DNA from: Comamonadaceae bacterium
Lineage (GTDB): Bacteria > Pseudomonadota > Gammaproteobacteria > Burkholderiales > Burkholderiaceae_C
Reading direction: 5' to 3'
DNA: 37,091 nucleotides
NCBI GenBank assembly: GCA_947373605.1
Contig: CANBYM010000021.1
Coordinates: 1 to 37,091 of the forward strand
The notes beneath the pieces were generated by a model that searched no databases, had not been told where the DNA came from, and saw only the letters and a program-made list of their open reading frames with translations. Positions 18,091 to 24,725 of the stretch are shown one piece after another (position 1 is the stretch's first letter; each line of letters begins with the position of its first letter). A program made the translations under genes and the position numbers.

Positions 18091-19296
18091 ATGACATCGC
18101 CTTTTGAGTTTGCACAGGCGCAACCCCGTGAAGCAGGCTTTTGCCCGGACCGCCTGGGGCGTCTCATGCCGGTTTACGAAGCCGCTGTGCAAGGCGGCAG
18201 GCTGCCCGGTGCAGTTGCATTGATTGCGCGTCGGGGACGTCTGGTGCTGCATGAATGTGTAGGGCAGTGCGATCCGGCAAGCCGGAATGCCATGGCCCTA
18301 AATAGCCTGTTCCGGATTTATTCCATGACCAAGCCCATTGTGTCCGTCGCGGTCATGATGTTGGTGGAGCAGGGCCGCTTGCTACTTTCGGACCCGATCG
18401 CCAAATTCTTCCCTGAGTTTGCCAACGTGCAGGTGCAAAGCCATATCAACGGTCATGCTGTGCTGAGTAAGCCGCGAAGCGCTCCCACGATTCACGATTT
18501 GTTACGGCACACCGCGGGCCTGACTTACGAGACGCTGGGCACCGAGCCTATCCAGCGCATGTACGCGCAGGCGGACCTTTGGTCCCGCGATCGGACCAGC
18601 CGCGAATTCATTGCCGCCCTTGCTGCCATGCCTTTGATGTTTGAGCCAGCCACGACATTTGCGTACAGCCGGGCAACCGACGTTCTGGGCGCACTGATCG
18701 AGGTCGTCAGCGGCGTCTCGTTGGGTGAGTTTTTGCTGACTCATGTGCTCGGACCGCTACAAATGAACGACACCGCATTTGCCGTCGCGCCGCAGCAGCA
18801 TCACCGGATTGCCAAGCCTTTTGCGCACGACCCGGATTCCGGCGCGCCCGTGCAGTTGATAGACGTCACCAAACCTTACCCCTTGCAGTCGGGCGGGCTG
18901 GGGCTGGTTTCTACGGCGCTGGATTACGCGCGGTTTTTGCATTGCCTGCTCCAAGGTGGTGAATTGGGCGGGCATCGCGTGCTCAGCCCCAACACCGTGC
19001 GTTTTATGACCTCCGACCATTTGGGACCCATGGCCCAGCACTTTACGCAGCGTTCAGGCTATATGCTGCCGCCCGGAGTTGGTTTCGGGCTGGGCTTTTC
19101 CGTCAAGCTTGCGGCCGGCATGGAAAACTTGCCGGGCTTCACCGGCCTGTATTCGTGGGGTGGCATCGCGGGCACTACCTTTTTTGTCGATCCGGAAAAG
19201 GAAATGCTGGCCATTTTGATGACCCAGGCACCGAACCAGCGGGACTATTACAGGCCGATCTTTCGAAACATGGTGTACGCCGCTTTGCTCGAATAG
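18091..19296 (+). CDS. Serine hydrolase of the beta-lactamase class C / family VIII esterase type (EstB-like)
   Basis: A 401-residue protein of the beta-lactamase superfamily. The catalytic Ser78 and Lys81 form the SMTK tetrad in RIYSMTKP. The Tyr motif is YSRATDVLG at about 192, which matches family VIII esterases such as EstB better than true class C beta-lactamases (YxN). LLRHTAGL and the late GGIAGTTFFVDP strand are also family-like. There is no signal peptide, so it is probably cytoplasmic. The ATG at 18091 is chosen over a TTG at 18052 because GGAGA lies at 18081-18085. The dioxygenase gene follows after 16 nt on the same strand. The substrate is unknown; an ester of a small acid or amide is likely. 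Confidence 0.85.
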   Translation: MTSPFEFAQAQPREAGFCPDRLGRLMPVYEAAVQGGRLPGAVALIARRGRLVLHECVGQCDPASRNAMALNSLFRIYSMTKPIVSVAVMMLVEQGRLLLSDPIAKFFPEFANVQVQSHINGHAVLSKPRSAPTIHDLLRHTAGLTYETLGTEPIQRMYAQADLWSRDRTSREFIAALAAMPLMFEPATTFAYSRATDVLGALIEVVSGVSLGEFLLTHVLGPLQMNDTAFAVAPQQHHRIAKPFAHDPDSGAPVQLIDVTKPYPLQSGGLGLVSTALDYARFLHCLLQGGELGGHRVLSPNTVRFMTSDHLGPMAQHFTQRSGYMLPPGVGFGLGFSVKLAAGMENLPGFTGLYSWGGIAGTTFFVDPEKEMLAILMTQAPNQRDYYRPIFRNMVYAALLE

Positions 19297-19298
19297 CT

Positions 19299-19312
19299 AA
19301 TAATTCAAGGCT
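19299..19312 (+). promoter_or_regulatory. Candidate -10 element directly before the 2OG dioxygenase start
   Basis: AATAAT at 19299-19304 (overlapping TAATAA) lies eight bases before the ATG at 19313, immediately after the stop of the esterase gene. An AAGG sits only two bases before the ATG, too close for a normal Shine-Dalgarno. Either a near-leaderless promoter or simple read-through from the upstream gene is possible. Confidence 0.25.
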
Positions 19313-20059
19313 ATGACAAGTTCTTTTTCTGCGCCTGTTTTACGGGATACAAATTCACTTCAATCCACGCTTCAAGTTCAGGGCTACACCGTGTTGTCCG
19401 CGCCGCAAGTCATGCAGCTTGCCGCCCTGGAGCCCGCACATCTGGCCGCATGGCAACCGTTTTGGGACGATCTGCCCGCCGACGCCTACCTCAAAGACGG
19501 CGGGCGCTATCGCCGAAGACGCCACAGTTGTTTTGTCGTGAAGTCGAGCACCGTGCGCCTCATGCCGCACCGCCCGCACTGGCAGCCCCTGGAATACAAC
19601 GCCTTGCATGGCGGCATGCAACGCCAGTTCGAGCCCATGATAAATACCTTGGTGCAAGATGCTGCCTGGGCAAAACTACTGGTATGGCTTGCCGGTATTT
19701 GCTCCGCACTCAAAGGACAAAGAGAATGGTATGTTGAGGCGCATCAATTTCGTATTGACACCACCGATGGAATCGGACGTCCCACGCCTGAGGGCGCGCA
19801 TAGGGACGGCGTAGACCTGGTTGCTGTTTTTCTGGTCGACCGGCAGGCGGTCAAAGGCGGAGAAACCCGCGTGTTTGAGGCGGAGGGTCCGAATGGCCAG
19901 CGCTTCACGCTGGATCAGCCCTGGTCTTTGCTATTGCTGGATGACGCCAAAGTCATTCACGAATCCACCCCCATCCAGCCTACCGGGCCGGATGCCCATC
20001 GGGATACGTTGGTAATCACGCTGCGCGCACGCGGCTTTCAGGACGAATTAAATCCGTAG
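19313..20059 (+). CDS. 2-oxoglutarate/Fe(II)-dependent dioxygenase family protein (PF10014-like)
   Basis: A 248-residue protein resembling the 2OG-Fe dioxygenase family that includes bacterial L-isoleucine dioxygenase. The iron triad is His163 and Asp165 in GAHRDGVD plus His216 in KVIHEST. A candidate 2-oxoglutarate-binding arginine lies at about 230 in HRDTLVITLR. The conserved QFRID precedes the triad and GGETRVF lies between. The family hydroxylates or sulfoxidises free amino acids in the characterised members; the actual substrate here is not deducible. It starts 16 nt after the EstB-like hydrolase and converges with the nitronate-monooxygenase-like gene, about 20 nt apart. Assignment to family is good, to substrate unknown. 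Confidence 0.82.
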   Translation: MTSSFSAPVLRDTNSLQSTLQVQGYTVLSAPQVMQLAALEPAHLAAWQPFWDDLPADAYLKDGGRYRRRRHSCFVVKSSTVRLMPHRPHWQPLEYNALHGGMQRQFEPMINTLVQDAAWAKLLVWLAGICSALKGQREWYVEAHQFRIDTTDGIGRPTPEGAHRDGVDLVAVFLVDRQAVKGGETRVFEAEGPNGQRFTLDQPWSLLLLDDAKVIHESTPIQPTGPDAHRDTLVITLRARGFQDELNP

Positions 20060-20078
20060 CAAATCCCGCTGATCCATA

Positions 20079-21302
20079 TTAAACCGCCAGTGCACTTTGC
20101 GGGGTGAGCAGGCGCTGCACCAGTTCGCTAACGCTGCGTATCTGCTGGCCAAACGGCAGTGGTCCTGAGCCTCTGAAAAACAGGCCCTTTTTGATATCGC
20201 CGCGCAATGCTGCGGCGAGTTGGTTATCAATGCAAAACTGGCCCCAGCCCGGCAAACCGTCGCGCAGACCGCATTGCGCCAGACAGTCAAAGCTTTTCGT
20301 GCAACGTGATTTGGCGTGCGCTACCGCTTGTAATTTGGGTTCGATCTTGAGGTAGGCGCGCAGCCAAGGGGTACCCACGGCGCGTGCAGGCAGGCCCGCT
20401 ACGCTGGTAAATTCCAGCATGTCTTCCGGCGTTGCTTCGGCCAGCACCTGTTTGAAGGCGGCATGGGCGTCGCTCTCGTGGGTTACCGCAAAGGCAGTAC
20501 CCAACTGAACTGCAGAAGCACCTAAATTCTGCAAACGGGCAATGTCCTCATAGCTGCTGATGCCGCCCGCCGCAATGATGGCAATGTCTTTCTCGATGCC
20601 GGCGTCTTTCAGGAACTGCCGCACTTGCGGTAGTACGTTTTCAAAATCAAAGCGCGGGTCGTTCAGGTCGGCCACCTTGGCCGCCCCTAGGTGCCCGCCG
20701 GCCAGACGCGGGTGTTCGATGACGATGGCATCGGGCAGGCGCTTCTTGCGCTCCCACTTTTTCACCAACAGTTGCACACCGCGTGCGTCCGACAAGATCG
20801 GAATTAACAGGGTACCAGGATGGTCTTTCGCCAGATCAGGTAAGTCCAGCGGCAATCCCGCGCCCACGACCACCGCATCGATTCCACATTCCAGTGCGCG
20901 CGTCACCGAACTTGCATATTCCGTGACTGCGCGCATGACGTTAATCGCCAGCAGCCCCTTGCCGCCCGATACCGCGCGCGCGGCACCGATCTCACGTTCA
21001 ATGGCAATCAGATTTGCCGCGTTGATGCCGTCTTTGGCGTCCGTCCCCGGTGTGAGGTCACGGGTTTTGTCCATGAGGTCAGGGTGGTGGCGGCGCAAAT
21101 CGACACTGGAGAGGGTGCCTACGCCGCCCAGCGCTGCCACCGTGCCGGCAAGCTTGTGGCCCGAAATTCCGATGCCCATGCCCCCTTGCACGATGGGTAA
21201 AAGTGCTTTGCCGCCCACACGCAAGGCCTTCAGGCCGCTGGAGCGAAGCCAGTCAGTGCTGGTGCGGGGAATGTTATCGGAGACGACGCCCGGTGCAATC
21301 AT
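20079..21302 (-). CDS. Nitronate monooxygenase-like FMN-dependent TIM-barrel enzyme
   Basis: A 407-residue protein of the nitronate monooxygenase / 2-nitropropane dioxygenase family. The N-terminal LPIVQGGMGIGIS is the FMN-phosphate entry, IEHPRLAGGHLG (about 196-206) carries the likely catalytic His204, and IIAAGGISSYEDIARLQNLG with GASAVQLGTAF forms the remaining FMN site. Beyond the barrel there is a tail with four cysteines, Cys334, Cys340, Cys344 and Cys357, spaced x5, x3 and x12, which could ligate metal or an Fe-S cluster (inference). Classical nitronate monooxygenases are shorter (about 320-350 residues), so the tail marks a separate subgroup. It lies 106 nt downstream of bktB on the same strand. 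The true substrate is uncertain. Confidence 0.82.
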   Translation of the reverse strand: MIAPGVVSDNIPRTSTDWLRSSGLKALRVGGKALLPIVQGGMGIGISGHKLAGTVAALGGVGTLSSVDLRRHHPDLMDKTRDLTPGTDAKDGINAANLIAIEREIGAARAVSGGKGLLAINVMRAVTEYASSVTRALECGIDAVVVGAGLPLDLPDLAKDHPGTLLIPILSDARGVQLLVKKWERKKRLPDAIVIEHPRLAGGHLGAAKVADLNDPRFDFENVLPQVRQFLKDAGIEKDIAIIAAGGISSYEDIARLQNLGASAVQLGTAFAVTHESDAHAAFKQVLAEATPEDMLEFTSVAGLPARAVGTPWLRAYLKIEPKLQAVAHAKSRCTKSFDCLAQCGLRDGLPGWGQFCIDNQLAAALRGDIKKGLFFRGSGPLPFGQQIRSVSELVQRLLTPQSALAV

Positions 21303-21394
21303 GTTGGTGGCCTATGCCGGCAATTTTGAAGATTACTCAGCATAGGGCGATGGGCATTTGCTGTATTGAGGTGTGTCAAGCTTTTCGCAATTGA

Positions 21395-21420
21395 CGCACC
21401 GCAGTGGCTTAGGCGGTGCG
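21395..21420 (-). terminator. Hairpin overlapping the bktB stop codon
   Basis: Perfect 8-bp inverted repeat CGCACCGC (21395-21402) and GCGGTGCG (21413-21420) around a 10-base loop that contains the bktB stop codon. The - strand sequence after it (TCAATTGCG) has no T run, so a Rho-independent terminator is doubtful. It may protect the 3' end or attenuate read-through into the nitronate-monooxygenase-like gene. Confidence 0.4.
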
Positions 21421-22596
21421 CTCGAAAATAGCTGCAATACCCTGACCACCGCCAATACACATGGTCACCAGCGCGTATTTGCCGCCAATGCGTTCCAACT
21501 CATACAAAGCCTTGACCGTGATCAAGGCACCGGTGGCGCCAATCGGGTGCCCCAGCGAAATGCCCGAACCATTGGGATTGACTTTGGCCGGGTCCAATCC
21601 CAGATCGCGGGTTACGGCACAGGCCTGGGCAGCAAAGGCTTCGTTGGCTTCAATCACATCGAGGTCGTGCACTGTCAGTCCCGCCTTTTGCAGCGCCAGT
21701 TTGGTTGCCGGTACAGGGCCGATGCCCATGTATTTTGGGTCTACACCCGCATGGGCATAGGCCACCAAACGCGCCAAGGGCTTGAGGCCACGCGCTTTGG
21801 CGGTTGCGGCTTCCATTAGCACCACGGCGGCTGCAGCGTCATTAATGCCCGATGCATTACCTGCGGTGACAGTGCCGTTTTCCTTGACGAAGACGGGTTT
21901 GAGCTTGGCCATGTCGGCTGTAACGCAGTTCGGGCGGAAGTGCTCGTCCGTGGAGTAGGCCACGTCACCTTTTTTGCTCTTGAGTATCACCGGCGTAATT
22001 TGGGATTTGAAGTAGCCTGCCTCGGTGGCACGCTGGGCGCGGTTATGGCTTTCAACGGCGATGGCGTCCTGCTCTTCGCGGGTAATGCCCCATTTGGTGG
22101 CAATATTTTCAGCCGTCACGCCCATATGGATGGTGTAGAAGGGGTCATGCAATGCGCCCACCACCATGTCCACCATTTTGGTGTCACCCATGCGTGCGCC
22201 CCAGCGACCGGTCAGCGAGGCGTAGGGACCGCGGCTCATGTTCTCCGCGCCACCGCCGATGGCGATGTCGGTATCGCCCAGCAGAATGCTTTGGCTGGCG
22301 TTCAAAATGGCTTGCAAGCCGGAGCCGCACAGGCGGTTGACGTTGAATGCGGGAGTGCTTTCTGCGCAACCGCCATTGATGGCGGCCACCCGCGACAGGT
22401 ACATGTCTTTGGGCTCTGTGTTGACCACATGGCCGAACACCACGTGACCCACGTCCTTGCCCTCTACGCTGGCACGTGCCAGCGACTCACGCACGACCTG
22501 GGCCGCCAGATCGGTGGGGGGAATGTCTTTGAGGCTGCCGCCAAAGGTGCCAATGGCAGTACGCACAGCGCTTACAACTACGACTTCACGGGACAT
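21409..22596 (-). CDS. bktB: Beta-ketothiolase BktB (acetyl-CoA acyltransferase)
   Basis: A 395-residue biosynthetic-type thiolase. Catalytic residues are Cys90 in NRLCGSGLQAI, His350 in GHPIGATGA and Cys380 in CIGGGQG, the same numbering as Ralstonia/Cupriavidus BktB. Resemblance to that protein is strong along the whole length, for example VVVSAVRTAIGTFGGSLKD and GALHDPFYTIHMGVTAEN. It condenses acetyl-CoA with acetyl-CoA or propionyl-CoA for polyhydroxyalkanoate precursors, or works in the reverse direction in acid degradation. AAGGAG (22603-22608) lies six bases before the ATG. It sits between the SDR gene upstream and the nitronate-monooxygenase-like gene downstream. No phaB or phaC is in the window, so the pathway direction is inferred. 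Confidence 0.93.
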   Translation of the reverse strand: MSREVVVVSAVRTAIGTFGGSLKDIPPTDLAAQVVRESLARASVEGKDVGHVVFGHVVNTEPKDMYLSRVAAINGGCAESTPAFNVNRLCGSGLQAILNASQSILLGDTDIAIGGGAENMSRGPYASLTGRWGARMGDTKMVDMVVGALHDPFYTIHMGVTAENIATKWGITREEQDAIAVESHNRAQRATEAGYFKSQITPVILKSKKGDVAYSTDEHFRPNCVTADMAKLKPVFVKENGTVTAGNASGINDAAAAVVLMEAATAKARGLKPLARLVAYAHAGVDPKYMGIGPVPATKLALQKAGLTVHDLDVIEANEAFAAQACAVTRDLGLDPAKVNPNGSGISLGHPIGATGALITVKALYELERIGGKYALVTMCIGGGQGIAAIFERTA

Positions 22597-22631
22597 GGGT
22601 ATCTCCTTAAGTATTGATAATCCGTGGCTTG

Positions 22632-22662
22632 AAAAATGATTCGCGGCGCAGTTTGCGCGCCG
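22632..22662 (-). terminator. Putative terminator downstream of the SDR gene
   Basis: Six-base-pair stem CGGCGC (22644-22649) and GCGCCG (22657-22662) with a 7-base loop. On the - strand it is followed about eight bases later by ATTTTTC (T run at 22632-22636). It lies between the SDR stop and the bktB start, which has its own strong Shine-Dalgarno. The T run is displaced, so the terminator is probably weak. Confidence 0.4.
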
Positions 22663-22693
22663 AAAGCTGCATGGGGCTTACGCCGCTTTCCTG

Positions 22694-23458
22694 TCAATTC
22701 CGCACATCGGCCACCGGTTCCTCGCCGAAATCCGGGCGGGACAGGTAGGCCAGTATGCGCGCCGCAGCATCGGCCGCACTGGTGAGTTTGCCTTGCACTT
22801 TGAGCCTGGCGAACGCCGTGCTTTCCGGGAAGCGGTCTGCATCGGCACTGCGCAGCTGCACCTGCATGCCAGTGTCAATAACACCGGGGGCCAGCGAGCA
22901 AATCCGGGCGCCATTCGGCTGCGTTGCTTCTTCCAGCGCCACGCAGCGCGTGAAGTGGTCCATGCCGGCCTTGGCAGCGCAATAGGCGGATGAGGACCCC
23001 ATAGCGCGGCGTCCCAGGCCCGAGGAAATGTTAAGTACTTTGCGCGGTATATCGCGCCAGCTGCGCGTCGCGGCCAGAAATGCGGAAGTGAGCAGCATGG
23101 GCGCCTCCAAACCCACGCGCAGTGCCCGCGCCAGGTCCCGTGTATCGGCTTCGCGCAAAGGCACCAGATCAGAAATAACGCCCGCGTTGTTGATCAGCTT
23201 GGCACTGTGCAGGTCGCCGCTATGCAAGGTCAGCAGCCAATCGTGCAGCCGCTCTGCCACCGGCGCGGGATCGCTGAGGTCGGCGTTCCACTGCGAAAGC
23301 ACGGTCCCACTTTGCGCCGCCAACTCGACCAGCTGGCTATCGGCACTGCGCGATATGCCCACGATTAAGGCATCCGTATGCATCAACTGCGTCGCAATCT
23401 CCAGACCCATGCCGCGAGAGGCGCCGGTGATGATGGTGAGGTGCTTTGGGCTGGGCAA
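22694..23458 (-). CDS. SDR family NAD(P)-dependent oxidoreductase
   Basis: A 254-residue classical short-chain dehydrogenase. It has nucleotide-binding TGASRGMG at 11-18, NNAG at 90-93, catalytic Ser near 145 in NISSGLG, and Tyr159/Lys163 in YCAAK. The start is taken as TTG at 23458 (protein beginning PSPKHLTIITG). GGAG at 23466-23469 lies seven bases upstream, the Rossmann fold begins at once, and the only longer in-frame start adds 31 non-family residues. An ATG inside the ribosome-binding region is out of frame. Substrate is not deducible; it lacks clear signs of PhaB acetoacetyl-CoA reductase. It precedes bktB by 97 nt on the same strand and is divergent from the ferritin-like gene. Confidence 0.85.
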   Translation of the reverse strand: MPSPKHLTIITGASRGMGLEIATQLMHTDALIVGISRSADSQLVELAAQSGTVLSQWNADLSDPAPVAERLHDWLLTLHSGDLHSAKLINNAGVISDLVPLREADTRDLARALRVGLEAPMLLTSAFLAATRSWRDIPRKVLNISSGLGRRAMGSSSAYCAAKAGMDHFTRCVALEEATQPNGARICSLAPGVIDTGMQVQLRSADADRFPESTAFARLKVQGKLTSAADAAARILAYLSRPDFGEEPVADVRN

Positions 23459-23631
23459 GGTGTGTCTCCATATTCTTTGGGTTGATCCAACCGGAAGATA
23501 CCAGTAAGCACCATTCACCGAGAGCCATGCACTCGAATTGCACACCAGCATTGACCCACTGGGTATGCAGCCGCACAGTGCACGCGCACATTCCGCAACA
23601 CACTGGTTGGCTCCACCACACAGGAATTTCC
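23459..23631. promoter_or_regulatory. Divergent SDR / bacterioferritin-like intergenic region
   Basis: The 173-bp gap between two divergent genes should contain a promoter for each. The only elements I can name are the two ribosome-binding sites (GGAG at 23466-23469 on the - strand, AGGAA at 23622-23626 on the + strand). I see no Fur-box-like 19-bp AT-rich palindrome and no clear OxyR site by eye. Confidence 0.3.
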
Positions 23632-24183
23632 ATGAGCAAGAAGCCCGAACTAAGCAGCGTTAAAGATTTGCGCGCAGCTGCGCGTAAACACATTGAGCTC
23701 GGTGCCGTGACCGCCGGGTACGACGCCGATCGCAAAGAAGTCCTCAAGCAACTCAATCAGGCTTTGGCAACCGAGCTGGTGTGCGTGTTGCGTTACCGGC
23801 GGCATTACTTTATGGCGCGCGGTATCCATGCTAAGAGCGTGGCTGCGGAGTTTTTGGCACATTCCAGTGAAGAGCTGGCCCATGCGGACTTGCTGGCCGC
23901 GCGCATTGTGCAACTCGGCGGCGAACCCGACTTTGCACCCGATAGCCTGACCGCGCGCAGCCACGCCGAATACGTTGCGGGGACCAGCTTGAAAGACATG
24001 CTCAGCGAAGATCTGGTTGCCGAGCGCATTGCCATTGATAGCTACCGCGAAATGGTGCTCTACATTGCCGACAAAGACCCGACTACCAGCGACATGCTCA
24101 AGTCCATTCTGGCGGTGGAAGAAGAACATGCCGACGACCTTGCGGATATTTTGAGCGGCATGAGCACCGAAAAAATGTCCTGA
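23632..24183 (+). CDS. Bacterioferritin-like diiron protein without the haem methionine
   Basis: A 183-residue four-helix ferritin-like protein. Candidate diiron ligands are Glu48 (ATELV), Glu81 and His84 (EELAHAD), Glu131 (VAERIA), and Glu163 with His166 (EEEHAD). The arrangement matches bacterioferritin, but the residue next to the Glu81 ligand, Met52 in E. coli Bfr and the haem axial ligand, is Leu82 here, so haem binding as in Bfr is unlikely. The first 30 residues are an extra N-terminal helix rich in charge. The ATG at 23632 is preceded by AGGAA; a longer open frame upstream has no family similarity. Likely role is iron storage, detoxification or oxidative stress protection (family inference). 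It is divergent from the SDR gene (173-bp gap). Confidence 0.85.
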   Translation: MSKKPELSSVKDLRAAARKHIELGAVTAGYDADRKEVLKQLNQALATELVCVLRYRRHYFMARGIHAKSVAAEFLAHSSEELAHADLLAARIVQLGGEPDFAPDSLTARSHAEYVAGTSLKDMLSEDLVAERIAIDSYREMVLYIADKDPTTSDMLKSILAVEEEHADDLADILSGMSTEKMS

Positions 24184-24248
24184 TTTCGAGCGGTGCATGG
24201 CGTGCGGGGTGTGCGCAATGGTGCGTCCTTACCCGTACATCGATTCCC

Positions 24249-24705
24249 ATGGAAATTCGAATTGACGACCTGCGAGGACCCGAAATCCGCGCGCTGCTGG
24301 AAGAACATGGCGGTAGCATGTTTTTGCATTCACCGCCTGAAAGCTTGCACGCGCTGGATTTGGACGGTTTGCGCGTGCCGGAAATTACACTCTTCACCGA
24401 TTGGGAGGGTGCTGCGCTGGTAGGTTCCGGCGCGCTCAAGGAATTACCGGATCATTGCGGCGAGTTCTAATCCATGCATACTGCGGCAGCGCATTTGCGC
24501 AAGGGTGTTGCCCGGCAGGTACTGTCGCGCGTTGTGTCGGTGGCTCAAAGCCGCAAATACACCAGCCTGTTTTTAGACTGGCATTGCAGCGGCCTTTGCT
24601 CCGGCGCGCCGAATGTATGCCGAGGCGGGCTTTGTAAAGTGCCCGCCGTTTGGCGACTACCAGCTTGATCCGTTCAGGAACTTTATGTTTCTGAGATTGG
24701 AATAG
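24249..24705 (+). pseudogene. GNAT-family N-acetyltransferase, disrupted by a stop and a frameshift
   Basis: Three pieces join into one GNAT protein of about 150 residues. Piece one starts at ATG 24249 (MEIRIDDLRGPEIRALLEEH) and runs to GALKELPDHCGEF, where a TAA stands at 24468-24470. Piece two continues in the same frame, SMHTAAAHLRKGVARQVLSR (the GNAT acetyl-CoA loop, with R/Q-x-x-G-x-G/A variant KGVARQ), to KYTSLFL near 24577. Then the frame shifts, equivalent to a loss of two or gain of one base, and the expected GIAAAFAPARRMYAEAGFVK and PFGDYQLDPFRNFMFLRLE follow, ending with TAG at 24703-24705. In intact relatives, as I remember them, the first junction reads GEIKSM and the second LETG. 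Two lesions within about 110 bases make a sequencing error less likely. It lies convergent to recJ, which stops 20 nt away. Confidence 0.85.
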
Positions 24706-24725
24706 CGCCGCCCGCAGCAGCGCCG

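Noticed and set aside
18091-19296. A true class C beta-lactamase (antibiotic resistance gene)
   Set aside because: It has no signal peptide and its Tyr motif is YSR rather than YxN; it fits family VIII esterases better.
21940-22617. 225-codon open frame on the + strand opposite bktB
   Set aside because: It is antisense to a gene whose protein aligns along its full length with a known thiolase. The frame has no family features or ribosome site.
22694-23458. SDR gene as phaB (acetoacetyl-CoA reductase) beside bktB
   Set aside because: The fold and catalytic triad are SDR, but I do not see the characteristic PhaB sequence features; adjacency alone is not enough.
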